A stretch of 64,000 nt of DNA from JAYFRL01 sp034925905 (GTDB lineage Bacteria > Bacillota > Clostridia > Lachnospirales > Anaerotignaceae), in assembly GCA_034925905.1 (NCBI GenBank), contig JAYFRL010000004.1, positions 4,021-68,020 on the forward strand, given 5' to 3'. Numbering within the stretch: position 1 is the first letter of the stretch; each line of letters starts with the position of its first letter. A program made the translations under genes and the position numbers. Positions 26,949-34,638 of the stretch are shown here, piece by piece. The notes below the pieces were generated by a model, which made no database searches, had not been told where the DNA came from, and was given only the letters and a program-made list of their open reading frames with translations.

Positions 26949-27659
26949 TTATTGTGTCAATCCCTGGTCAGAAATCTTTGCAGGATTGATCTTGATGCCT
27001 GGGCCCATTGTTGTTGAAACAACAACGCTCTTTAAATACTGGCCTTTTGCAGCTACCGGTCTGGCTTTTAAAATAGCACCTATGAGAGTCTGGAAGTTTT
27101 CATATAACTTTTCAGAGCCGAATGAAGCCTTGCCAAACGGCACATGAATAATATTTGTTTTATCAAGACGGTATTCAATTTTACCGGCTTTAATATCCTT
27201 AATAGCTTTTGCAACATCCATTGTTACCGTTCCGGCTTTTGGGTTCGGCATAAGGCCTTTAGGACCCAAAACACGTCCCAAACGTCCAACAACACCCATC
27301 ATATCAGGTGTGGCAACAACAACGTCAAATCCAAACCAGTTTTCATTCTGGATTCTAGGGATTAAATCTTCTGCACCTACAAAATCAGCCCCGGCTGATG
27401 TAGCCTCCTCTGCTTTGTCTCCCTTAGCAAAAACTAAAACGCGAACAGCTTTACCTGTTCCATGAGGCAATACAACCGCTCCACGAACCTGCTGATCGGC
27501 ATGCCTGCCGTCAACGCCTAAACGAATATGAGCTTCTACGGTTTCATCGAATTTTGCAACAGCTGTTTGAGGCAAAATATTTATCGCATCTTTTGTATCA
27601 TACAAAACTGAAGATTCTACCAGCTTTGCTTTTTCAATATATTTTTTTCCTCTTTTCAC
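26949..27659 (-). CDS. rplA: 50S ribosomal protein L1
   Basis: The 236-residue L1-stalk protein. It starts at GTG 27659 as (M)KRGKKYIEKAKLV, the usual L1 N-terminus, right after AAGGAGG; the upstream open frame is leader. The RNA-binding segments GTVTMDVAKAIKDIKAGKIEYR and KTNIIHVPFG are present. L1 is also a known translational repressor, which fits the leader hairpin before it. Confidence 0.97.
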   Translation of the reverse strand: MKRGKKYIEKAKLVESSVLYDTKDAINILPQTAVAKFDETVEAHIRLGVDGRHADQQVRGAVVLPHGTGKAVRVLVFAKGDKAEEATSAGADFVGAEDLIPRIQNENWFGFDVVVATPDMMGVVGRLGRVLGPKGLMPNPKAGTVTMDVAKAIKDIKAGKIEYRLDKTNIIHVPFGKASFGSEKLYENFQTLIGAILKARPVAAKGQYLKSVVVSTTMGPGIKINPAKISDQGLTQ

Positions 27660-27676
27660 AAATTTGTCCTCCTTAT

Positions 27677-27707
27677 GTGGTAATATCGGGAGCCGTTTCC
27701 CTCCCAC
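27677..27707 (-). promoter_or_regulatory. Leader hairpin before rplA (candidate L1-binding site)
   Basis: On the minus strand GTGGGAGGGA is followed after a short loop by CCCG...TTACCAC, forming an interrupted stem just upstream of the ribosome site. A near-identical element precedes rplK at 28177-28205. Position and duplication suggest autogenous control by L1; this is inference. Confidence 0.6.
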
Positions 27708-27731
27708 TTTTGCGAAATTATCGCAAAATTA

Positions 27732-28157
27732 TCATTCTTTAACAACAATGCCCATGCTCCTTGCCGTTCCGCAAATCATTCTGTATGCGGCTTCGAGAGA
27801 CGAGGCGTTTAAATCCGGCATTTTTGTTTCGGCAATTTTCATTGCTTCATCTTTTGAGATTGTAGCAACTTTTGTTTTGTTCGGCACGCCTGATCCGGAT
27901 TCTATTTTGCAGGCTTTTTTAAGTAAAACTGCCGCCGGCGGAGTTTTTGTTATAAAGCTATAGCTTCTGTCTTGATACACAGTAATAACTACTGGAATAA
28001 TAAGGCCTACCTGTGCCGCTGTTTTCTCATTGAACTCTTTGCAAAAGCCCATGATGTTAACTCCATGCTGACCCAAAGCCGGACCTACCGGTGGAGCTGG
28101 TGTTGCCTTGCCTGCCGGAATTTGTAATTTGATATAACCAGTAACTTTTTTTGCCAT
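27732..28157 (-). CDS. rplK: 50S ribosomal protein L11
   Basis: The 141-residue GTPase-centre protein, of exactly normal length. It starts MAKKVTGYIKLQIPAG, with PAPPVGPALGQHGVNIMGFCK near residues 20-40 and the C-terminal rRNA-binding domain ending in GTARSMGI. The start at 28157 follows GGAGGTGCC. The frame open to 28229 includes only leader. Confidence 0.97.
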   Translation of the reverse strand: MAKKVTGYIKLQIPAGKATPAPPVGPALGQHGVNIMGFCKEFNEKTAAQVGLIIPVVITVYQDRSYSFITKTPPAAVLLKKACKIESGSGVPNKTKVATISKDEAMKIAETKMPDLNASSLEAAYRMICGTARSMGIVVKE

Positions 28158-28176
28158 CTCGGCACCTCCTATAAAT

Positions 28177-28205
28177 GTGGTAATTAACGGGATTGTCCCT
28201 CCCAC
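28177..28205 (-). promoter_or_regulatory. Leader hairpin before rplK (candidate L1-binding site)
   Basis: GTGGGAGGGACAATCCCG then TTACCAC on the minus strand, ending shortly before the rplK ribosome site. It matches the element before rplA in both arms and position. Confidence 0.6.
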
Positions 28206-28248
28206 GTGCGTAACCGCACTAAAAAACAATGTTTAAATTTTCAGTTTA

Positions 28249-28806
28249 TCAAAGCTTTTCAATCTGAGTATAATCAAACTCGGTAGGCGTTTCCCTTCCG
28301 AAAATAGAAAGCTTAACAACAACAACCTTTTTGTTTGGATTGATTTCTTTAATAATCCCAACCGATTCTACGAAAGGACCGTTTGAAACCTTTACAGCGT
28401 CTCCAACTTCAAAGTCAAAGCGCTGAGCAAAAGATTCTATTCCCATTGAACGAACCTCAGCTTCAGTTAAAGGAATCGGCTTCGAGCCGGGGCCGACAAA
28501 GCTTGTTACACCTCTTGTGTTTCTTATAACATACCATGTATCATCGTTCATGATCATTTTAAGAAGCACATATCCGGGAAACACTTTTCTGGAAACCGTC
28601 TTTTTTTGACCGTTTTTAATCTCAACAACATCTTGAACCGGGACACTGACTTCGTGAATAAAATCCTGCATTCCTCTGTTTTCAATTATTTTTTCCAGAT
28701 TAGCTTTAACTTTGTTCTCATAGCCCGAATAAGTATGCACAACATACCACTTAAGCTCGGACTTGTTTCCTTCCGGTTTCATTGATTCTTCAGACACATT
28801 AATCAT
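28249..28806 (-). CDS. nusG: Transcription termination/antitermination factor NusG
   Basis: A 185-residue protein that links RNA polymerase to Rho and to the ribosome. The NGN domain spans KWYVVHTYSGYENKV to the FPGYVLLKM motif and TRGVTSFVG; the C-terminal KOW domain is VGDAVKVSNGPFVESVGII. The first ATG lies directly after AAAAAGG, so the GTG three codons on may be the real start. It precedes rplK as in most Firmicutes. Confidence 0.96.
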   Translation of the reverse strand: MINVSEESMKPEGNKSELKWYVVHTYSGYENKVKANLEKIIENRGMQDFIHEVSVPVQDVVEIKNGQKKTVSRKVFPGYVLLKMIMNDDTWYVIRNTRGVTSFVGPGSKPIPLTEAEVRSMGIESFAQRFDFEVGDAVKVSNGPFVESVGIIKEINPNKKVVVVKLSIFGRETPTEFDYTQIEKL

Positions 28807-28822
28807 CCTTTTTCAGTTACTC

Positions 28823-29092
28823 TTAGACTATAAGTCCTATTAATAAGTTCAGGCCTGTTGTAAAAACTGTATCCATACAGAATATTATGCCACCTATAAC
28901 CAAGGATGTAATCATAACTGTAACAGTCTTTTTGGAAACCTCAGAGCGGTTTGGCCATATAATCTTATGAAATTCCGCTTTGTAATCCTTTATAGTCTCA
29001 GAGAAGCTTTGCTTGCCATTTTTTGATTGTTTCTTTGGCTTTGACTCATTTTTTACAAATTCACTTGAGTTTTGCTTGTTTTGTTCTTCCAT
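28823..29092 (-). CDS. secE: Preprotein translocase subunit SecE
   Basis: An 89-residue SecE with one C-terminal transmembrane helix (about residues 58-84), preceded by the conserved amphipathic KAEFHKIIWPNRSEVSKKT. The N-terminal 30 residues are charged and low-complexity. The ATG at 29092 is preferred because AAGGAA lies ten bases before it; a GTG at 29101 overlaps that site. Confidence 0.93.
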   Translation of the reverse strand: MEEQNKQNSSEFVKNESKPKKQSKNGKQSFSETIKDYKAEFHKIIWPNRSEVSKKTVTVMITSLVIGGIIFCMDTVFTTGLNLLIGLIV

Positions 29093-29125
29093 GGTTTTCA
29101 CTTCCTTATAAGAACTTTTAAAGGC

Positions 29126-29275
29126 TTACTTTGTTTCTTTATGAACAGTATGAGTTTTGCAAAACTTGCAATATTTCTTCATTTCGATTCTGTCCGGTTG
29201 TTTCTTTTTGTCTTTGGTTGTGCTATAATTCCTTTGCTTACAATCTGTGCAAGCTAAAGTTATACGTGTTCTCAA
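29126..29275 (-). CDS. rpmG: 50S ribosomal protein L33
   Basis: A 49-residue zinc-ribbon ribosomal protein: RTRITLACTDCKQRNYSTTK with the first Cys pair and KKYCKFCKTHTVHKE with the second, so this is the zinc-binding C+ form. The start is TTG preceded by GGAGGTGG. It is the first gene of the rpmG-secE-nusG-rplKAJL operon. Confidence 0.94.
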   Translation of the reverse strand: MRTRITLACTDCKQRNYSTTKDKKKQPDRIEMKKYCKFCKTHTVHKETK

Positions 29276-29333
29276 AACTTCCACCTCCGATACTAAGTTT
29301 GCATAAAAAAAAGACTCTCGTCATACGGATTTT

Positions 29334-29362
29334 ATTTTATCATACAGATATTTATATGTCAA
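29334..29362 (-). promoter_or_regulatory. Promoter of the rpmG-secE-nusG-rplKAJL operon
   Basis: Minus-strand TTGACA (29357-29362) and TAAAAT (29334-29339) with a 17-bp spacer, about 60 bp before the rpmG start. A full-consensus -35 suits a highly expressed operon. Confidence 0.75.
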
Positions 29363-29410
29363 CTTTTATTTACGTTATTAATGGGTTTAAAACCCTTATT
29401 TTATTATGAT

Positions 29411-29439
29411 TTGACTTTATATACGGGTTAAATTATAAT
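29411..29439 (+). promoter_or_regulatory. Promoter of the EamA transporter gene
   Basis: TTGACT (29411-29416) and TATAAT (29434-29439) with a 17-bp spacer, about 50 bp before the ATG at 29493. Confidence 0.75.
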
Positions 29440-29492
29440 ATGCTTTGTCTATCACTTTAAAAATTTCTTACACGTGAAAGGTAACTGTTTTT

Positions 29493-30383
29493 ATGAACCT
29501 TTTTCCGGACAATAAAAAACATATATTTTATGGTTCTTTTATAATTGCCGAATGTTTTCTTTGGGGAATTGGCAATCCTCTTATAAAAATAGCTTTTTAC
29601 GGCATTCCCGTGTTTTATTTGCTTTTCTTAAGATTTTTTCTCTCTTTTATGCTTTTTATGCTTATATTTGGCAAAAAAATTATGGGGCGTATAAAGCTTA
29701 TAAATCCTTTTCATCATACCCTTATAGGCCTTTTTACGGCAGGAGCGTTTATATGCTGTAATCTTGCGCTCAAAATAACATCTTCCATAACCGCAGGTTT
29801 TTTGATGTCTCTTGCTGTTGTGTTCACTCCTTTTATAAGCCGATTTTTGCTTAAAACAAGCATTAAACCTCAAATTTTTGGTTTCATAGCTATTATTCTG
29901 GCAGGGATGTATTTTCTATGCATGCAGGGTGAAAAGCTTTCTTTTGGAATGGGCGAGTTTTTAGCGGTTATGTCCTCTGTTTTTATAGCCGTTGCAATGG
30001 TTCTCACCGAAAAATATTCATATGAGCTTGATCCTGTTACAATATCTACATCTCAATCTCTAATAACCTCGCTGGCATGTTTAATATTTGCCTTGGTTTT
30101 TGAAAGCGCTCCGGATTTTAAAAGTGTGGAATTAATAGATGAATATATGATAATTGTATATCTCGCCGTGGGATGCACCTTTGTTTCCTACCTTCTTCAA
30201 AATATGGCTTTGTCAAAGCTTCCTGCAACATATATTTCTCTGGCATTTTGTTCCGAGCCTATTTTTACTGCAATATTTTCAAATATAATACTGGGTGAAA
30301 CCCTTTCTCCTATAGGTTTTTTTGGAGCCGGGCTAATAATAATAGGAATTTGCCTAGCCTCTCTCCTGCCCCATGCTTTTTAA
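29493..30383 (+). CDS. EamA-family (DMT) membrane exporter
   Basis: A 296-residue polytopic protein with about ten hydrophobic helices arranged as two EamA halves. The first half begins ECFLWGIGNPLIKIAFYG; the second ends with the conserved SKLPATYISLAFCSEPIFTAIFSNIILGE. GAAAGG precedes the ATG at 29493. It is monocistronic, with promoter and terminator. DMT members export amino acids or small metabolites; the substrate is unknown. Confidence 0.9.
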   Translation: MNLFPDNKKHIFYGSFIIAECFLWGIGNPLIKIAFYGIPVFYLLFLRFFLSFMLFMLIFGKKIMGRIKLINPFHHTLIGLFTAGAFICCNLALKITSSITAGFLMSLAVVFTPFISRFLLKTSIKPQIFGFIAIILAGMYFLCMQGEKLSFGMGEFLAVMSSVFIAVAMVLTEKYSYELDPVTISTSQSLITSLACLIFALVFESAPDFKSVELIDEYMIIVYLAVGCTFVSYLLQNMALSKLPATYISLAFCSEPIFTAIFSNIILGETLSPIGFFGAGLIIIGICLASLLPHAF

Positions 30384-30412
30384 AGCCCTGATTGATTAGG
30401 GCTTATTTTTTT
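30383..30412 (+). terminator. Terminator of the EamA gene
   Basis: Stem AAGCCCT / AGGGCTT (30383-30389, 30398-30404) followed by a T run; it begins right after the stop codon. Confidence 0.85.
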
Positions 30413-30506
30413 CCAGATTTTACTATGATATTTATCAGATTTATAGGAACAAACTTAAAATTGAATCCGTATAATAAGAATAAAACTTAAATAGGAGGAC
30501 AAAAAA

Positions 30507-31430
30507 ATGAAATTTAACTTAAGAAAATCATTTGCTATAGCTATGGCAATAACTTCAGCAATGACACTTACAGCTTTTGCAGAAGAAACTGAAACCGCTT
30601 CAACCGCAGCGCAGGAAACAAATGTTGAGGTCACCTCTCAAGCAACAACCAATGAGGTTACAGCTTTAGAAGAAGAAAAATACGAGCTTTTTTCAGGCGC
30701 TATAGAGTCAATTCAAAAAACAGAAGGAGACAACTATTCTGTAACCATTCTTTCGGGTGAAGAAACGGTTGTTTTTACAATTCAAGACCAATTTATACTT
30801 GATCAGTCAGACCTTACATACAAAAAAGCCGGGGACCTTCTGGCAGGTGAAAAAATAACCGCTATTTGGGATAAAACTTCTTCTGTTACAACCAGCCTTC
30901 CGCCAATAGCTCCTGGAGCGATAGGCTTTGTGCTTAATGCGGAAACAGGATTTATAGACCTTTCGGAATATAATGCCGAGCTTGTTAACTCGGAAAATTC
31001 ATTAATGCTTAATATCAGCGAAGGCACAGTGCTTGCAAGCTCAAAGGGAACAGACGCGGCAGTTGCAAAAGAAGACCTGGCAGGGAAAAAACTTCTTGTT
31101 CTTTATACGACAACCACAAAAAGCATACCTGCCCAAACAACACCTGAGCTTGTTATGATTATAGATGTAGAAGAAAGCGCTTCTGAAACCCCTGAGGAAA
31201 CAACACCTGAGCTTATTCCCCTCCGCAGTACATGCGAAGCTCTTGGCTACACGGTTAAATGGGTTTCTAATGACGAACCTGTTGTAATCTCAAAAGACAG
31301 TGTAACAATAAGTGTAATTTTGGGCAGTGGCACAATAAAAGTCGGGGATGAGGAACGAACATTTGAAGCCCCTGTTATATTACAGGATGGTTCAATGTAT
31401 ATAAGCAACCAGATAAAAAGCTATATTTAA
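30507..31430 (+). CDS. Secreted protein with a copper-amine-oxidase-N-like C-terminus
   Basis: A 307-residue exported protein. The signal peptide ends at AFA near residue 24, and a Thr/Glu-rich linker follows. Two related beta-rich units lie at about 53-140 and 150-225, each containing a phrase like DLLAGEKITAIWDKTSS or DLAGKKLLVLYTTTT. The end, LIPLRSTCEALGYTVKWV to SMYISNQI, resembles the stalk-like copper amine oxidase N domain of Clostridia. AGGAGG precedes the ATG. It is probably surface-associated; function unknown. Confidence 0.8.
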   Translation: MKFNLRKSFAIAMAITSAMTLTAFAEETETASTAAQETNVEVTSQATTNEVTALEEEKYELFSGAIESIQKTEGDNYSVTILSGEETVVFTIQDQFILDQSDLTYKKAGDLLAGEKITAIWDKTSSVTTSLPPIAPGAIGFVLNAETGFIDLSEYNAELVNSENSLMLNISEGTVLASSKGTDAAVAKEDLAGKKLLVLYTTTTKSIPAQTTPELVMIIDVEESASETPEETTPELIPLRSTCEALGYTVKWVSNDEPVVISKDSVTISVILGSGTIKVGDEERTFEAPVILQDGSMYISNQIKSYI

Positions 31431-31451
31431 TAAGACCTTTTAAGTAAACAA

Positions 31452-31496
31452 AAACAGGCGGTATTATGATTATCACAATACTGCCTGTTTTTTATA
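31452..31496. terminator. Bidirectional terminator
   Basis: Stem AAACAGGC-GTATT / AATAC-GCCTGTTT at 31452-31490 with A and T runs on the two sides, between convergent genes. Confidence 0.88.
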
Positions 31497-31521
31497 TGTA
31501 ATTAAGAGTAATAATTTTGTT

Positions 31522-31836
31522 TTATTTTATCAAAGGCTCTTCCATCTTTTTATTCTGTTTTTTATGATCCTTTTTCTTTTGTTCGTTTTGTTCGCTTTTA
31601 TATTTGATAAGGGCCTTAGCAAGCTGATCCGGGCACGACGTGTTTTTTCTGCCACATGTTATCCCTTGGGTCTTTTTTATAACTTCATCAATATCCATTC
31701 CCTCAACAAGCTTTGCTATACCTTTGTGGTTTCCTTCGCAGCCGCCTATAAATTCAAGGTTTTTTAATTTGTTATCCCTAATATCAAAATTAATGCTTAC
31801 AGCGCAGCTCCCTGTAGTCTTAAAACTGTATCCCAT
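31522..31836 (-). CDS. TSCPD-domain protein
   Basis: A 104-residue protein built on the TSCPD domain: GYSFKTTGSCAVSINFDI, LEFIGGCEGNHKGIAKLVEGM and CGRKNTSCPDQLAKAL, with the cysteines spaced as in the family (also found as the C-terminal domain of some ribonucleotide reductases). A Lys/Gln-rich tail (about 82-104) is extra. GGAGA precedes the ATG. Metal binding is plausible; the role of the stand-alone form is unknown. Confidence 0.85.
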   Translation of the reverse strand: MGYSFKTTGSCAVSINFDIRDNKLKNLEFIGGCEGNHKGIAKLVEGMDIDEVIKKTQGITCGRKNTSCPDQLAKALIKYKSEQNEQKKKDHKKQNKKMEEPLIK

Positions 31837-31851
31837 AAAAATCTCCTTCTA

Positions 31852-32388
31852 TTACTTAAATTTATTATCTTCTTCATCTTTTTTGTATACTTTTAAACGT
31901 TCGGCATAGTGTTCAGGTGTTTCAAGAAAAGCGTTTTTTATCTCAGCATCAGAAAGCTCTCTCACAACCTTTGCGGGAATACCGTAAGCTAAGTGTCTAG
32001 GAGGAACAACCATGTTTTGAGAAACAACCGCTCCCGCGCCTATAATAGAAAACTCGCCTATCTTTGCTCCATTTTGTATAACAGCGTTCATGCCTATTGT
32101 GGTATTATCACCTATAGTGCAGCCGTGTATAATGGCAGCATGGCCTATGTTTGCGTTTTCCCCTATTGTGACTCCATCCTTCGGCGAAGCATGTACAACG
32201 CAGTTATCCTGAATTACAGCACCATCCCCAACAATTATTTTGCAGGTTTCCACATCACATCTTAAAACGGCTCCCGGATATATTATACAATCCTTGCCTA
32301 TCTCAACATCACCTATTATACTTGTGTTTTCAAATATAAAAGCGGATTCATCAATTTTCGGTTTTTTGTTCCCATATGATCTTATCAT
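31852..32388 (-). CDS. Gamma-carbonic-anhydrase-like hexapeptide protein
   Basis: A 178-residue left-handed beta-helix protein of the YrdA/PaaY group. Hexapeptide turns run from about residue 16 to 135 (IIGDVEIGKDCIIYPGAVL, given in part). Histidines in VHASPKDG, IGHAAIIHGCTIG are at the positions that bind zinc in gamma carbonic anhydrases. It lies 15 bp upstream of the TSCPD gene and 18 bp after the glycosylase gene, suggesting one transcript. Confidence 0.88.
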   Translation of the reverse strand: MIRSYGNKKPKIDESAFIFENTSIIGDVEIGKDCIIYPGAVLRCDVETCKIIVGDGAVIQDNCVVHASPKDGVTIGENANIGHAAIIHGCTIGDNTTIGMNAVIQNGAKIGEFSIIGAGAVVSQNMVVPPRHLAYGIPAKVVRELSDAEIKNAFLETPEHYAERLKVYKKDEEDNKFK

Positions 32389-32406
32389 TATTTAGTCCCT
32401 CTTCCT

Positions 32407-33000
32407 TTAATTTATTTTAAAGAAACGCCAAGGCTTATCCTTATCGCTCAAGGCGTAATCTATGTTTATACGTTCCCCTTCACCTATCCCAAAATCCAAG
32501 GCTTTGCCGTCGTCACATATATAAAAATACTCTCCGCAAAGAGAAGCCCTGTTATACTCCATCAAAATACCAAGACCTTTGCAAAGCTTGCCTGGACCGT
32601 TAAGCATGTTTTTAATCTGTATCTTATCTAACCCTGAATAAGGTTTGCCATATCGCAATGCAGAAGCCTTATCAAAACCTTCAACGATTTCTCCGCTTCT
32701 TATAAGCACGGCACAAGGATTACCTTCTTCTTCCGTAACAGCGTTTAAGCATTTATACATGCCGTATATAAGATAAACGTAGGCTATTCCACCAGGCATA
32801 TACATAGTGCTTGTTCTTTCCGTTTTTCTTCCGCCAAAAGCGTGGCTCGCCCTGTCTATAACTCCGAGATATGCTTCTGTTTCAATTATTCTGGCAACTA
32901 TTTTTTCTCCGTCGACATAATTCACAATATATTTGCCGACAAGTTCTTTGGCGACAGTTAACGTATCTCTCATATAAAAAGATTCATCCAGTTTTTTCAT
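32407..33000 (-). CDS. 3-methyladenine DNA glycosylase (AAG/MPG family)
   Basis: A 197-residue alkyl-base excision glycosylase. The signature is ARIIETEAYLGVIDRASHAFGG near residues 37-58 with the catalytic glutamate, then YMPGGIAYVYLIYGMYKCLNAV and NGPGKLCKGLGI. AGAGG precedes the ATG. It forms a tight cluster with the two downstream genes and 22 bp upstream lies the S-layer-homology gene. Confidence 0.93.
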   Translation of the reverse strand: MKKLDESFYMRDTLTVAKELVGKYIVNYVDGEKIVARIIETEAYLGVIDRASHAFGGRKTERTSTMYMPGGIAYVYLIYGMYKCLNAVTEEEGNPCAVLIRSGEIVEGFDKASALRYGKPYSGLDKIQIKNMLNGPGKLCKGLGILMEYNRASLCGEYFYICDDGKALDFGIGEGERINIDYALSDKDKPWRFFKIN

Positions 33001-33022
33001 ATAAAAACCTCTGTTTCAAAAA

Positions 33023-34132
33023 CTATTTCATGTTCAAAAACAGTTTTATAAGTAATTCTTCATTAATCACTTCTGAATATCCGGCTGTTATCCCGTTTAA
33101 TATTCCGTTCGACTTTGCTGTTGCAATGCTTTTCCCGGCCCAGGAAGGAATGCCGGATTCCGCTTGGTAATCCGGAACGCTTTCATAAAACCTTGAGAGT
33201 ATGACTGCACCTTCAAGCAGGCTTATGGGCTTATCCGGTTTAAATGTTCCGTCCGAATAACCGCTTATATATCCGTTTGACGCCAAAGAAGTAATCTCTT
33301 TTTCATATTTGGCACCTGATATATCGCTTATCCTTATGCTACCAGATGAAGATACAATATTTTTATAAGCTGCCAGCACAGCCGAAAATTCAGCTCTCGT
33401 AATGCTGCTTGGATCATTTATACCAAAAGCAAATTGTTTATTTATTGTTTTTACAATCAAAGGAAGATTTTTACCGCTATACCCTTCGGCATAACAATTG
33501 TATATACCTGCGGAAACATTATAAAAAACAGCTTCTCCGGCATCGGAGGTAAGCGCAACCTGTTCGCGTCCATCCATAAATTTCAAGTGCACCTTTGCCC
33601 CTTTTATGCTTTCGAAAATAGTTTCTGAGGTTACTTTCCCGCTGTCTGTATTCCAAACAACTTGCTCACCATAAATTTTTACAGTAAGTGTGCTGTCCTT
33701 TTCTATAAAATCCATATTAGACGCTATTTTTGTATCTGTTTTGCTCCCGTAATACAAAACAACCTTGTCCCCGGGTGAAAGCGCCATATTAAGAAAGTTT
33801 TCGTCTTGTATGAGTTTTCCATTATGAATAATAAAACCTAGCCATTTTCCTGTTCCGTTTATATAATTATTTGTTATTTCATTTATTGAATATATTTCGT
33901 CCTCTTTCAAGGTTTTAGCGATTACAACAGAGAGCCCGTTTTCTTTGCCAAGTTTTTGAACAGCATCTGAAAAATACGAAGCAGAAACGCTTCCCTTTGC
34001 AAGGGTTTTATCATAACTTTCTATTACTACATCCACTCTAGGCTCTTCTACCGCAGCAAAAACAGCTACACAGCCTAAAAAAGCTAAAGCAACAATAAGG
34101 ATTAGTAATTTCAACAATAAAGCTCTTTTCAC
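33023..34132 (-). CDS. Exported protein with S-layer homology repeats
   Basis: A 369-residue exported protein. A signal peptide ends near VFA (about residue 26). Residues about 35-130 resemble a DUF4430-like beta domain (SINEITNNYINGTGKWLGFIIHNGK, in part). The C-terminal half carries SLH-type repeats: SSITRAEFSAVLAAYKN, YEKEITSLASNGYISGYSDGTFKPDKPIS (in part) and WAGKSIATAKSNGILNGI. These anchor proteins to wall polymers. The start is GTG after AAGGAGG. Confidence 0.85.
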   Translation of the reverse strand: MKRALLLKLLILIVALAFLGCVAVFAAVEEPRVDVVIESYDKTLAKGSVSASYFSDAVQKLGKENGLSVVIAKTLKEDEIYSINEITNNYINGTGKWLGFIIHNGKLIQDENFLNMALSPGDKVVLYYGSKTDTKIASNMDFIEKDSTLTVKIYGEQVVWNTDSGKVTSETIFESIKGAKVHLKFMDGREQVALTSDAGEAVFYNVSAGIYNCYAEGYSGKNLPLIVKTINKQFAFGINDPSSITRAEFSAVLAAYKNIVSSSGSIRISDISGAKYEKEITSLASNGYISGYSDGTFKPDKPISLLEGAVILSRFYESVPDYQAESGIPSWAGKSIATAKSNGILNGITAGYSEVINEELLIKLFLNMK

Positions 34133-34299
34133 TGCAAGTCCTCCTTAAATGTGTTTTCATAAAATTATAACACAATTTAAAGGCCTTTTCCAGAAATACA
34201 GAAAGCTTTAATAAAATTATTAATATTAAGAATATTACATTTTGCAGCGATTTTTACAACCCAGATAAACTTATATGGTTAAAGTTGTAAAAAATAAAC

Positions 34300-34328
34300 T
34301 TGATATTTATAGGGTTTTGAGATAAAAT
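34300..34328 (+). promoter_or_regulatory. Promoter of the ferredoxin gene
   Basis: TTGATA (34300-34305) and TAAAAT (34323-34328) with a 17-bp spacer, about 35 bp before the ferredoxin start. Confidence 0.7.
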
Positions 34329-34362
34329 TATTTTATAAAAAAATAGGAGGTGTAATGTTAAA

Positions 34363-34533
34363 ATGGCATACAAAATTGGTCCTGAATGTATAGGATGTGG
34401 CGCTTGTGCGTCTGAATGTCCTACATCTTGCATAGTTGAAGACGGCGGAGTTTATAAAATCAATGAGGCTGATTGTATTGAATGCGGCTCTTGCGCCGGC
34501 GTTTGTCCTGTTGACGCTCCAAAGCTTAATTAA
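34363..34533 (+). CDS. 2[4Fe-4S] ferredoxin
   Basis: A 56-residue clostridial-type ferredoxin. It holds two CxxCxxCxxxCP motifs, CIGCGACASECP and CIECGSCAGVCP, each binding a cubane cluster. AGGAGG ends 12 bases before the ATG at 34363; an out-of-frame ATG at 34355 lies between them and would code only 12 residues. It is a single gene between a promoter and a terminator and is a likely electron carrier for the oxoacid oxidoreductase. Confidence 0.95.
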   Translation: MAYKIGPECIGCGACASECPTSCIVEDGGVYKINEADCIECGSCAGVCPVDAPKLN

Positions 34534-34592
34534 TTAAAATTACTTAATTAATAATTTATTTACTTATCTAAAATTAATCCAAACAGACATAA

Positions 34593-34626
34593 AAAACCAC
34601 GGATATCAAAATACCCGTGGTTTTTT
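34593..34626. terminator. Bidirectional terminator
   Basis: Stem AAACCACGG / CCGTGGTTT with A and T runs on the outer sides, shared by the ferredoxin gene and dnaB. Confidence 0.88.
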
Positions 34627-34638
34627 ATGCTGTAATAG

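Noticed and set aside
28158..28229. N-terminal extension of rplK
   Set aside because: It reads the leader hairpin; the L11 N-terminus and ribosome site support 28157.
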